64,000 nt of DNA from Alloalcanivorax marinus (GTDB lineage Bacteria; Pseudomonadota; Gammaproteobacteria; Pseudomonadales; Alcanivoracaceae). This document shows, one piece after another, positions 46,313 to 54,654 of this stretch. Numbering within the stretch: the stretch's first letter is position 1; each line of letters starts with the position of its first letter. Location: the NCBI RefSeq assembly GCF_016906305.1, contig NZ_JADDOL010000002.1, positions 62,001-126,000 of the forward strand, read 5' to 3'. Under the pieces are notes generated by a model. That model did not search any database. It worked only from the letters and a program-made list of their open reading frames with translations, and had not been told where the DNA came from. A program made the position numbers and the translations under genes.

Positions 46313-47938
46313 ATGTCCAGCCCTCAACCCAGCAGTCTGCGTGTCGGCCGCCGCTACCGCGCCAACCGTCTTGATGGTCCCTACGATGCCCTGGTGATCG
46401 GCTCCGGCATGGGCGGGCTGACCGCCGCCGCCTGCCTGAGCCGGATGGGCTGGAAGGTGGCCGTGTTCGAGCAGCACTACACCGCCGGTGGTTTCACCCA
46501 CAGCTATGAACGCAACGGCTACGAATGGGACGTGGGCGTGCACTACATCGGCGACATGGGGCGCGCCGACACCCTGGGCCGGCGGCTGTTCGACCACATC
46601 AGCGACGGGCAATTGAAGTGGGCGCCCATGGACGCCTGTTACGACCGCATTCATCTGGGCGACCGCCATTACGATCTGATGGCCGGCCCCGCGGCCTTCC
46701 GCGATGAGCTGCGACGCGCCTTCCCCGGCGAGCACGACGCCATCGACGCCTACCTGCACGCCATCAAGAAAGCCGCCGGCGCCATCCAGCCCCTCACCGT
46801 TACCCGCCTGCTGCCCGGCGCACTGGGTCGCGTCGCCCGCAAGGGCCTGGACCGTGGCGCCCTGGGCCGCTACAACCGCACCACCCGGGCGGTGCTCGAG
46901 GAACTCACCGACAACCAGGAACTGATCGCGGTGCTCACCGGCCAATGGGGCGACAACGGCCTGCCGCCGTCCCGCTCCAGCTTTCTGATCCACGCGCTGA
47001 TCGCCCGCCACTACCTGTACGGCGGTTACTACCCGGTGGGCGGCGCGTCGCAGATCGCGCGCACCGTGATCCCGGTGATCCAGCAAAGCGGCGGCGATGT
47101 GTTCACCTATGCCGACGTCACCGACATTCTGGTGGAGAATGGCCGCGCCACCGGCGTGCGCCTGGCCGACGGCCACGAGGAACGGGCGCCCTGCGTGATC
47201 AGCGACGCCGGCGTGTTCAATACGTTCAGCGAACTGCTGCCGGAACACGCTCCCGAGTACGCCTTCTATCAGCAGCGGCTGAGCGGCGTGCGGCGCTCCA
47301 TGGCCAGCGCCTGCCTCTATATCGGCCTGAACGACACCGCCGAAAACCTGGGCCTGCCGAAAACCAACTACTGGATCTATCCGGACAACGATTACGAAGC
47401 ACGGCTGGACCAGGCCCTGGCCGACCCGGACCGGCACGATATCCCGCTCACCTACATTTCCTTTCCCAGCGCCAAGGACCCGGACTTCGCCCGCCGCTAC
47501 CCCGGCCGCGCCACCGTGGAAATCGTGGCCGCCGCGCCCCATGACTGGTACCGGCAATGGGACGGCACCACCTGGGGCCAGCGCGGCGAGGACTACGAGG
47601 CCCACAAGGAAGCCTTCGCCCGCCGCCTGCTGGAGAAACTGTTCGAGAAACACCCGAACCTGCGCGACCACCTGGACTACTACGAATTGTCCACGCCCCT
47701 GTCCACCGCCTGGTTCTGCCGTTACCCCACCGGGGAAATCTACGGGCTCGACCACGACCCCCAGCGCTTCGACCAGGACTGGCTGCGCCCCAAAACCCGG
47801 GTGCCCGGGCTCTACCTGACCGGCCAGGACGTGCTCACCTGCGGCGTGGTGGGCGCTCTGGTGTCCGGTCTGACCACCACCCTGGCGGTCACCGGCCGCA
47901 AGGGCCTGCCGCTGGCGCGGCGCATGTTCGTGGGCTGA
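46313..47938 (+). CDS. FAD-dependent oxidoreductase of the phytoene desaturase / retinol saturase type
   Basis: 541 residues from the ATG at 46313 (GGGAG upstream). Dinucleotide-binding motif ALVIGSGMGGLTAAACLSRMG followed by VFEQHYTAGGFTH, split here to show GSGMGG and the glutamate at the strand end; C-terminal FAD motif PGLYLTGQDVLTCGVVGAL. Proteins of this shape include carotenoid isomerase/desaturase and all-trans-retinol 13,14-reductase relatives; many bacterial ones have unknown lipid or isoprenoid substrates. Followed after 4 bases by an SGNH hydrolase gene, so the pair may act on an acylated substrate. Confidence 0.85.
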   Translation: MSSPQPSSLRVGRRYRANRLDGPYDALVIGSGMGGLTAAACLSRMGWKVAVFEQHYTAGGFTHSYERNGYEWDVGVHYIGDMGRADTLGRRLFDHISDGQLKWAPMDACYDRIHLGDRHYDLMAGPAAFRDELRRAFPGEHDAIDAYLHAIKKAAGAIQPLTVTRLLPGALGRVARKGLDRGALGRYNRTTRAVLEELTDNQELIAVLTGQWGDNGLPPSRSSFLIHALIARHYLYGGYYPVGGASQIARTVIPVIQQSGGDVFTYADVTDILVENGRATGVRLADGHEERAPCVISDAGVFNTFSELLPEHAPEYAFYQQRLSGVRRSMASACLYIGLNDTAENLGLPKTNYWIYPDNDYEARLDQALADPDRHDIPLTYISFPSAKDPDFARRYPGRATVEIVAAAPHDWYRQWDGTTWGQRGEDYEAHKEAFARRLLEKLFEKHPNLRDHLDYYELSTPLSTAWFCRYPTGEIYGLDHDPQRFDQDWLRPKTRVPGLYLTGQDVLTCGVVGALVSGLTTTLAVTGRKGLPLARRMFVG

Positions 47939-47942
47939 AGCG

Positions 47943-48656
47943 GTGCGCTTCTGGCTGGCCTTCGTGCTGCTGGCGCCGCTGCTGCTGTGGCAGGGCCGCC
48001 GGGCACGGCGTGACACGCCGCGGCTGCCGGAAGCCGGCGGCGCCGACCACGGCCGGGTGGGCGCCGGCGACACGCCACTGCGTCTGCTGCTGGTGGGCGA
48101 GTCCACCGCCGTGGGCGTCGGCGTACGGGAACATCACCAAGGACTGGGCGGGCAACTGGCCCGGGCCCTGCATCGGCAACTGGGCCGCCCGGTGACCTGG
48201 CGGGTGGACGGCGTCAACGGCATCCGCGCCGCCGCCCTGGCCACGCGGCTCGCCGACCGGCCGGCGCCCGACGTGGATCTGGTGGTGGTCAGCCTGGGCG
48301 TTAACGACACCACCGGCCTCACCTCGCCACGCCGCTACCAACAAGCACTGGGCCGGCTGATCGCCACCCTGCGCCGGAAGCGGCCGCACCTGCCGGTGGC
48401 CCTGCTGGCGGTGCCGCCGATGCAGCACTTCACCGCCCTGCCCCGGCCCCTGCGCGATCTGCTGGGCGCCCGTGCCGGCCGGCTCGACCGGGCCCAGCAG
48501 GCCCTGGCGGCCCGCCTGCCCGACGTTCACGCCCTGACCTGGCCAGCGGTCGCCGACCCGTCCCTGCTGGCCGAGGACGGCTACCACCCCGGAGAAGCGG
48601 GCTACGCCCATATCGCCGACCGGGTGGCGCCGGCCCTGGCCGGCCTGCTGCGCTAG
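47943..48656 (+). CDS. SGNH/GDSL-family hydrolase with N-terminal anchor
   Basis: 237 residues from a GTG at 47943, four bases after the oxidoreductase stop. N-terminal hydrophobic segment (FWLAFVLLAPLLLW), probably a membrane anchor or signal. SGNH blocks: nucleophile Ser in LLVGESTAVGVG, Gly in VNGIRAAA, Asn in SLGVNDTTG, and Asp/His in EDGYHPGEAGY. An esterase, lipase or deacylase acting at or outside the membrane. Substrate unknown. Confidence 0.85.
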   Translation: MRFWLAFVLLAPLLLWQGRRARRDTPRLPEAGGADHGRVGAGDTPLRLLLVGESTAVGVGVREHHQGLGGQLARALHRQLGRPVTWRVDGVNGIRAAALATRLADRPAPDVDLVVVSLGVNDTTGLTSPRRYQQALGRLIATLRRKRPHLPVALLAVPPMQHFTALPRPLRDLLGARAGRLDRAQQALAARLPDVHALTWPAVADPSLLAEDGYHPGEAGYAHIADRVAPALAGLLR

Positions 48657-48672
48657 CCGCGGCGGCCCCTGC

Positions 48673-48924
48673 TCAGCTCACCGGCGCGGCCACCGCCACG
48701 GGAATGCGCCGCCGCATCCGCACCACCGGCTCCGTGACCGGTTCGCCCTGGCCCGCCCGTTCATCGGCCTGGAAAGCGCAGCTCACCCGAGCGGTCTCCA
48801 CATCCAGGACACCCTGAGGCACCGACTGCGGGTTCTCGGGATGATTGCACCACACATCGGGCCCATGCTGAGTACGCCTCGGGCGGGCACTGCGGTAACG
48901 GCACTCACTGCAACAGATCAACAT
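48673..48924 (-). CDS. Small cysteine-containing hypothetical protein
   Basis: 83 residues, starting MLICCSECRYRSARPRR with GGGAGG and GGGAAG sequences upstream of the ATG. Cys at 4, 5, 8, 26 and 49 (CCSEC, WCNHPENP, VSCAF) could bind a metal. No family recognised. It is convergent with the SGNH gene. Coding is plausible from the ribosome-binding site and codon use, but the protein is short. Confidence 0.5.
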   Translation of the reverse strand: MLICCSECRYRSARPRRTQHGPDVWCNHPENPQSVPQGVLDVETARVSCAFQADERAGQGEPVTEPVVRMRRRIPVAVAAPVS

Positions 48925-49192
48925 CTTCCCTGGCCTCCCTTCCGTTCTCGACCAATTCGACTTTTGACTTTCGACCCGGATCGCCGGACCAGCTTGTCAG
49001 AGCCCGGCGCCGCCCGTAAAGCGGACGGGTCGAGGGAGTAAAAAGACGCAAACCGGATCCTGCGCCCCTGTCTCACCATGCAGGATCGACAGTGGAGGGG
49101 TGGCTTTTCGGTCAAGTGATATGGTTCACACAAGGTGATATTTTGAACAAATAATAACAATCGGTAGGACTCGAACTTCTTGGGGTTAGAGC
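48925..49192. other. Intergenic stretch
   Basis: 268 bases between divergent small genes. No RNA gene or repeat seen. The last 80 bases are AT-rich (GATATTTTGAACAAATAATA) and probably carry the promoter of the next gene. Confidence 0.4.
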
Positions 49193-49504
49193 ATGGACTC
49201 GCTTATCGTCAACCTGCGCTCGGACGAGCAGCCCGACGTATCCATCCAATGTGACGCCATCCGAATGGACGGCGTGATCTGTCTTGTTCCCGAATGGGTC
49301 TATTCCCCGGACGGCCTCGACCGGTCGCCGGCGCGCCTGATACGCCTGCTCGACCTGCCCATGGAACGCGTGGCCGGCTACCGGGAAAGCTACGCCCTGC
49401 AGCGCCCCCTGCCCCGCGCCGTACTCGCCGGCCAGGTGCCGGTGGAGCTGGATGGCAAGATCGAGGTGGTGTTCGTGCCGCTGCGGTTTCGGGTGAACGG
49501 GTAG
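49193..49504 (+). CDS. Hypothetical protein
   Basis: 103 residues (begins MDSLIVNLRSDEQPDVSI, ends VFVPLRFRVNG), with GGGGTTAGAG before the ATG. Mostly beta-strand and loop in appearance; no signal peptide, membrane segment or known motif. Stands alone between a divergent small gene and the convergent VapC-type toxin gene. No function proposed. Confidence 0.6.
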   Translation: MDSLIVNLRSDEQPDVSIQCDAIRMDGVICLVPEWVYSPDGLDRSPARLIRLLDLPMERVAGYRESYALQRPLPRAVLAGQVPVELDGKIEVVFVPLRFRVNG

Positions 49505-49521
49505 CCCCCGTTGCCCGCCCC

Positions 49522-49923
49522 TTACCAAACCGTGCGTACGTGTCGGTAAGCACGGATCTTTTCATCCGCGGTCACCAGCGCACTGTTGAGGTGGCGGGCC
49601 AGGGCCACGATAAGCCGGTCCGCCGGATCCTTGTGGAATTCCCCGGGCAGACGAGTGGATTCCACCCCCACGTCATTGTCCACGGGGACAAACCGAACCG
49701 CCGGTATCTGACCAACGGTCTCCAACCAGTCATCGATATTCATGGTAAGCGTGAGACGGTCGCGACTGACCAGCATGGCGATCTCCCAGGCAGAGATGGA
49801 TGACACCAGAATAAGTCCGTCGTCCACCGCTTGCTCGCGCTCGATCTCGCCCCTGGCGTCGGTGGACAGCTCATCACCCCCATTTACCCACCACACCAGC
49901 ACATGGGTATCCAGTACGATCAC
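49522..49923 (-). CDS. PIN-domain ribonuclease toxin, VapC-like
   Basis: 133 residues. PIN-domain acidic residues: Asp in MIVLDTHVLVWW, Glu in SSISAWEIAML, Asp in DPADRLIVALA and Asp in LVTADEKIR. Such toxins cut specific RNAs, often tRNA or rRNA. Overlaps the antitoxin stop by 4 bases (ATGA), the usual coupling. Lies about 450 bases from CRISPR array 1. Confidence 0.92.
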   Translation of the reverse strand: MIVLDTHVLVWWVNGGDELSTDARGEIEREQAVDDGLILVSSISAWEIAMLVSRDRLTLTMNIDDWLETVGQIPAVRFVPVDNDVGVESTRLPGEFHKDPADRLIVALARHLNSALVTADEKIRAYRHVRTVW

Positions 49924-50156
49924 CGCGCCGCGTCCCAGTCGTCTTCGGCAACCGGATCGGTCGGGCGATTGAAGTCCACCACACTGCCTTTGAGTCTCTC
50001 CAGCGGAGAGCGCTGATCGGACCGGTAACGCCGGATTTCCACGGTCGGCTTGCCGTGATCGGTGACCACCACCGGCACCCCCGAGGTTTCGACCTTGCGG
50101 AAAAATTCCAGGGCCCGGGCTTTGAACCGGGACTTGGTAACCTGCTCAGCCTCCAT
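49920..50156 (-). CDS. Phd/YefM-type antitoxin
   Basis: 78 residues from the ATG at 50156, which has AGGAGG 6 bases upstream; an ATG 10 codons earlier is less likely. Pattern KSRFKARALEFFRKVETSGVPVVVTDHGKPTVEI, given here by its parts FKARALEFFRKVE and VVVTDHGKPTVEI, is the Phd/YefM DNA-binding fold; the C-terminal acidic tail would block the toxin. Neutralises the PIN toxin and probably represses the pair. Confidence 0.9.
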   Translation of the reverse strand: MEAEQVTKSRFKARALEFFRKVETSGVPVVVTDHGKPTVEIRRYRSDQRSPLERLKGSVVDFNRPTDPVAEDDWDAAR

Positions 50157-50371
50157 GTCTGCCTCCTGACCACCATGATTGATCATTAAACATACAGCCG
50201 TGATGTGACCATATCAAGTAGTCACACCAACATCAGCGTCGCTGCGGTGGATGTTCGTATCGTCCCCCACCGGTGTGGCGTAGGGTCCGAAACATCGAGG
50301 TTCTATGGCGCTTTTTAAGCCACCCGTTCGACCGAAAATTCGGATCCGAGCGGCCTGTCACGCGAAGTATC
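50157..50371. other. Toxin-antitoxin promoter and array-1 trailer
   Basis: 215 bases between the antitoxin and the last repeat of array 1. Expected to hold the antitoxin promoter (AT-rich near 50190-50220, including TGATCATTAAACATA). No further repeat copy is found to the left of 50372. Confidence 0.5.
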
Positions 50372-51899
50372 TTTCTTAACTGCCTACGCGGCAGCGAACG
50401 TGTGGGGCGCGCAGCCCCACGGTTTCGAGTTTTTCTTAGCTGCCTACGCGGCAGCGAACCCGATCCGTACATTCGGGCCGGCCGCCTTGATTTTCTTAGC
50501 TGCCTACGCGGCAGCGAACGAGGTACTGGCCGGCGGCATGGGCGCCTACGTTTTCTTAGCTGCCTACGCGGCAGCGAACTCCAGGTCGGTTTCCTCGATG
50601 GCTCTCCGCATTTTCTTAGCTGCCTACGCGGCAGCGAACGCGGCCGTCTCGGAATGGGTGCCCCGGTACGCTTTCTTAGCTGCCTACGCGGCAGCGAACC
50701 TTGCCCACGAACTGCCCGACCTGGGCGCACTTTTCTTAGCTGCCTACGCGGCAGCGAACGGGCCACCGGTCGGCTCCACGGTCACGTCGTGTTTCTTAGC
50801 TGCCTACGCGGCAGCGAACCTACAGAACGCCGACTTGGGCGTGATTTTGCTTTTCTTAGCTGCCTACGCGGCAGCGAACGAATTGCAGGGGCGTGTCCAG
50901 GCCCATTTCCATTTCTTAGCTGCCTACGCGGCAGCGAACCAGCCGGGCGAGCGATACCTGACCCGCTTTGTTTTCTTAGCTGCCTACGCGGCAGCGAACC
51001 GAATGATGACGATCCTGACATGGGTCATGCTTTTCTTAGCTGCCTACGCGGCAGCGAACGCAGACCGGCCAGACCCAGGAGCGCACCGAGTTTTCTTAGC
51101 TGCCTACGCGGCAGCGAACAGGAGGTGGTGCGCACCACCTTGGGCCACGAGTTTCTTAGCTGCCTACGCGGCAGCGAACACGGTGCCAATCGCAGCGGCG
51201 GCGAGCCCAACTTTCTTAGCTGCCTACGCGGCAGCGAACGTCTTGCGGGTCGCTGACGCCCTTCCCTTCACTTTCTTAGCTGCCTACGCGGCAGCGAACG
51301 CAGGGATCCCCATCCTGCAGGCGCTGGAGCATTTCTTAGCTGCCTACGCGGCAGCGAACTTGCCCGCCGGCCATCATTGACCCGGCAAACATTTCTTAGC
51401 TGCCTACGCGGCAGCGAACGTCGCCTTCACCGCCCGGCTCATTTTCGTGACTTTCTTAGCTGCCTACGCGGCAGCGAACTCATAGGTGCGGCATGCCTGG
51501 GCTGTGTCGGTTTTCTTAGCTGCCTACGCGGCAGCGAACAACGATCTCGTTTGGTCGCTGGAGCAGACGCATTTCTTAGCTGCCTACGCGGCAGCGAACG
51601 GTCTCCGCTTCCTGTTCGGTCTCGGATTCCTTTTCTTAGCTGCCTACGCGGCAGCGAACGCCCCGGGCGTCGATCTCCTGTTTCGCCTCTTTTTCTTAGC
51701 TGCCTACGCGGCAGCGAACCCGCCGCACTACTGAACTATGCGGACGACGAATTTCTTAGCTGCCTACGCGGCAGCGAACTTCCGCTCCTTGAGCTTTTCG
51801 ATAATCAGGTATTTCTTAGCTGCCTACGCGGCAGCGAACCTGACCCAGTAGGGCCGGGGTGCCGCGATCAGTTTCTTAGCTGCCTACGCGGCAGCGAAC
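50372..51899 (-). CRISPR. Type I-F CRISPR array 1: 26 repeats, 25 spacers
   Basis: 28-base repeats every 60 bases exactly, so all 25 spacers are 32 bases. On the transcribed (minus) strand the repeat starts GTTC, has stem GCTGCC / GGCAGC around loop GCGTA and ends in handle CTAAGAAA, the type I-F form. All repeats look identical except the left-most (50372-50399), which has one change (first base of the handle, C to T). That marks the left end as the old, leader-distal end; the leader is at the right next to cas6f. No two spacers look alike. Confidence 0.98.
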
Positions 51900-52029
51900 T
51901 AGAGGTTAGTCTCAGTAACCTATTGTTTATTCAGTAGAAAGCAGAATAACACCCACTCCCACCCTTTTTTCAGGGTGGGAGATAAGTGTTTGATTAACAA
52001 GGTTTACTATAAATCCCGAGCAGAAAGGG
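51900..52029 (-). promoter_or_regulatory. Leader of CRISPR array 1 with IHF site
   Basis: 130 AT-rich bases between the cas6f stop and the first repeat. On the minus strand AATCAAACACTTA (51995-51983) matches the IHF consensus WATCAANNNNTTR perfectly, 83 bases from the repeat. A 10-base-pair hairpin CTCCCACCCT / AGGGTGGGAG lies at 51956-51981, and TATAGT upstream (near 52010) could be a -10 box. IHF bends the leader for spacer insertion in type I-E and I-F systems. Confidence 0.75.
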
Positions 52030-52593
52030 TCAGAACCAGGGGACCGTTGCTGTCGGACTCAGTCCGTAGGCGCTGAAAAGACCAGGAACAGCATCATCGC
52101 GCAGAGGGCCGTGTTCAACGAATAAAGCAAAGCGCTGCTCGGTAGTCGCGCTTCGCAGGGTGACAAACGGCAGGGACACCGCCTTTTCAATACTGTCGGG
52201 CAGCTGACGCCGGGCCTCTTCCTCGGAAACATTGTGGCGCCGACAATAACGTCGCCGCAGACGCGCCACATTGGTTTTCGGCTGTACACGACGCACCACG
52301 CGGTGCCGGGCGTCGTATGGCACGGGTTGTATGCTGCCCACGTGCAGATGGTCCGTCATACCACCAAGCCAGGTTCCACCCATCAGTTCCGCCAGACGAT
52401 CCTCGGTGCCATGGAGGCGCATTCTGGCCCCCAATGTGCGCGGCTTATGGCCGTGGGCGGGAAAGCTCACGCCGACATCCTCCACGCCGCCTCGAGCCAG
52501 CGCACGGTGTAACTTGCTGTATAGGGCGTCCAGCAGCACCTGCCGGCTGAACTCCGGATCTGGACGCACACTCATCTCCAAATACGCGTCCAT
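52030..52593 (-). CDS. cas6f: Cas6f (Csy4) crRNA-processing endonuclease
   Basis: 187 residues. Begins MDAYLEMSVRPDPEFSRQ; His29 in YSKLHRAL lines up with the catalytic His29 of Pseudomonas aeruginosa Csy4. An Arg-rich helix (VARLRRRYCRRHN) matches the part that sits in the hairpin major groove, and the C-terminal SLPFVTLRSATTEQRF and GLFSAYGLSP are family motifs. It cuts pre-crRNA at the base of the repeat hairpin and stays bound to the crRNA 3' end. Starts 3 bases after csy3. Confidence 0.96.
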   Translation of the reverse strand: MDAYLEMSVRPDPEFSRQVLLDALYSKLHRALARGGVEDVGVSFPAHGHKPRTLGARMRLHGTEDRLAELMGGTWLGGMTDHLHVGSIQPVPYDARHRVVRRVQPKTNVARLRRRYCRRHNVSEEEARRQLPDSIEKAVSLPFVTLRSATTEQRFALFVEHGPLRDDAVPGLFSAYGLSPTATVPWF

Positions 52594-52596
52594 ACC

Positions 52597-53628
52597 TCAC
52601 CCCGCATCCCCGAATACGCCACCACGAATCAGCGTCGCCATCACAAAATGCTGGTCAGTCTGGCTGGGGGTCTTATCCTTGAGGATCCAGTTATCCAGTA
52701 GTGAATAGAAATCCGCCTTTTGCTTCGGTTGCCGGTACGCCTTGCCCTGAGTGGTGACAGAGCCATAGGGCTCCACGGCAATCGGCCCCAAATCCTGGCC
52801 ACCTTCCGAGGGGTACCAGGTGTCAATGGTGCGCAGGGCATTACCCAGTTTTTGTGAGTGGATGCCGGCCACGTTGCCAATCTGATAGAGCGTTTTGCTC
52901 TTGTCACCACGGCCTCGCTCCAAGATCAGCTCTTGGGAGGGGAAAACCTCCTGCCCTGCCCCGACACGGGCAAAAGCCATCACCTCCAGCAAAGTGTGTT
53001 GTTCACCGGCCAAGCCGGAGGCAATACATTGTGCAAGTGCCTCAAGCCCGGTGCGTGACGCATCGGTGGGCTCGAAATCACGCAGCGAAAGAGCCAGTCC
53101 GTCGAAGGTCCACGAATCGGTGACCTGGCCTTCGCGGATACGACGTACCCGGACTTCCACCTGCTCGGCTCCAACGCGGTTGCGCCACAGAAAACGACCG
53201 TTGGCCAGGTTGTAGGCGTAGCGCTGCGCCAACGTGGCGAACCCCTGATTGGCCACATAGCCTTTGACCGTGGTCAGCAACTTATCCTGGTAATCCGCAT
53301 TGTTGCAGGCGGACGGCATCCCCGCTCCCCCCAATACCCGTAGGGTAAAACGAACCATCAAGGTGTCCGAGGTACTGGGTAATGCCGCCACATCAACGGT
53401 TTGGAGGTTGGGGTTTTCAATCTGCGCGTCGAGCTTGGCAGGGTCTTGATCCTTGGTCTTAAGGCGATTGGAAATGGTGCCGCGCACCGATTTCTCGCGC
53501 ACTTCAACGGCGGGCCAGCTCTCGAAATCGTCACGATGCCCCCACTGTCCGGCAAAGAACAGCGCATCGGATGGGTCCAGCTTGCGCTCGAAGGCGAGCA
53601 CGGAGGCGGTTTTAAGGGCGGTAGCCAT
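52597..53628 (-). CDS. csy3: Cas7f (Csy3), backbone subunit
   Basis: 343 residues, start with AAGGAG 7 bases upstream. Starts [25 protein letters not shown]; family motifs include [15 protein letters not shown] and [18 protein letters not shown]. Six copies form the filament along the spacer in the Csy (Cascade) complex. Between csy2 and cas6f as in all I-F1 operons. Confidence 0.96.
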   Translation of the reverse strand: MATALKTASVLAFERKLDPSDALFFAGQWGHRDDFESWPAVEVREKSVRGTISNRLKTKDQDPAKLDAQIENPNLQTVDVAALPSTSDTLMVRFTLRVLGGAGMPSACNNADYQDKLLTTVKGYVANQGFATLAQRYAYNLANGRFLWRNRVGAEQVEVRVRRIREGQVTDSWTFDGLALSLRDFEPTDASRTGLEALAQCIASGLAGEQHTLLEVMAFARVGAGQEVFPSQELILERGRGDKSKTLYQIGNVAGIHSQKLGNALRTIDTWYPSEGGQDLGPIAVEPYGSVTTQGKAYRQPKQKADFYSLLDNWILKDKTPSQTDQHFVMATLIRGGVFGDAG

Positions 53629-53658
53629 GGCGAAACTCCTTCTGTTTTGTTTTATCCG

Positions 53659-54654
53659 TTAAGAGGGTTGGTAGTCATTGCGAAGACGATATAGTCCGGC
53701 ATCCGTGTCGCTGTGGGCATACCAGAGCATGTCTTGGGCACGGTTGAGGCGATGAGGACTGATCCATTGCCCCACAGAGTACAGGCCTTCCACAAAGCGG
53801 AAGGGCGTGACCGCATCGCGGGCATTAGCGACACTGCCCGCCTCATAACACGGCGAAAGCGCCCCGTAGCCCACGGGAATCGGCACCACCCAGCCCGGTG
53901 ACTTTCGGACCTGCCAGCTGAAGCTCGGTCGGTCCTGTTCATTACTGTCGGCGCCAGCTTTCTTCCTATCACTGGCTTCCGGAGCGTAGTGCAGGGTAAG
54001 CCGAGAACAATCCAGCCAGGCGTCCAGCTCCGTAGCGGCCGGGTCTTCCTTTCGCAGTTCGGCAAGGCTCTGAGCAAGCAGATCGTCACGGCCCACCAGC
54101 ACAAAGCCGGGCAACCATCCTCGACGCAAATTCAGGAACTGCTTATGCCGCTCCCCGGGGTCCTCATCCAGAACCACCAGTTGCGGCCGCTGCCAGGACT
54201 TGCGCTGGCCCGGAAGCGCCGGCATCACACTCCCTCCTGCCAGGCGCATACCGGACACTATGCGGGCCAGCTCCGCCGCGACTTCCTCGCGGCGTCCAGG
54301 GTCGGCCGAGCAGAGCGCGCCCTCGGCGCCCAGTACCAAAGTGACGTCCAAATGCACCCGACCTTCCTCCACAATGGCGGCCGTGGAGCCATCCTTACCC
54401 ACCGGATTGCGAGTGAGCAGGAAACGCCGGGTAAAGCCCGTCTGATTAACCTGAGCATCGAAACCGTGGCAAATCACGCCGACCCCAGTGAAAATCAGGT
54501 CGAGACCGGCGGTCGGCAGCTTGCGCTCCAAAGCCTGCATGGCCCCCACGAAGGCGCTCATGGCGGGAAAGCCCCAGGTCATCTGGCTGGAAATGGCATT
54601 GGCATTCTGAATACGCAGGTGCGGCAGCACCAACAAAGCTTTTGGCTCAGACAT
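53659..54654 (-). CDS. csy2: Cas5f (Csy2)
   Basis: 331 residues from the ATG at 54654 (8-base overlap with csy1); a longer frame is open but is csy1 shadow. Begins MSEPKALLVLPHLRIQNANA; typical Csy2 features are the AISSQMTWGFPAM segment and IPVGYGALSPCYEAG near the C-terminus. It caps the crRNA 5' handle together with Csy1. Confidence 0.95.
   Translation of the reverse strand: MSEPKALLVLPHLRIQNANAISSQMTWGFPAMSAFVGAMQALERKLPTAGLDLIFTGVGVICHGFDAQVNQTGFTRRFLLTRNPVGKDGSTAAIVEEGRVHLDVTLVLGAEGALCSADPGRREEVAAELARIVSGMRLAGGSVMPALPGQRKSWQRPQLVVLDEDPGERHKQFLNLRRGWLPGFVLVGRDDLLAQSLAELRKEDPAATELDAWLDCSRLTLHYAPEASDRKKAGADSNEQDRPSFSWQVRKSPGWVVPIPVGYGALSPCYEAGSVANARDAVTPFRFVEGLYSVGQWISPHRLNRAQDMLWYAHSDTDAGLYRLRNDYQPS

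Noticed and set aside
48918-49160. 80-codon minus-strand frame in the gap before the 49193 gene
   Set aside because: No ribosome-binding site, no motif, and it overlaps the start of the better-supported small gene.
50273-51937. Long plus- and minus-strand frames with repeating FLSCLRGSE / FLAAYAAAN / SLPRRQLRK peptides
   Set aside because: The CRISPR unit (28+32=60 bases) is divisible by three, so the repeats keep frames open by chance. They are not proteins.
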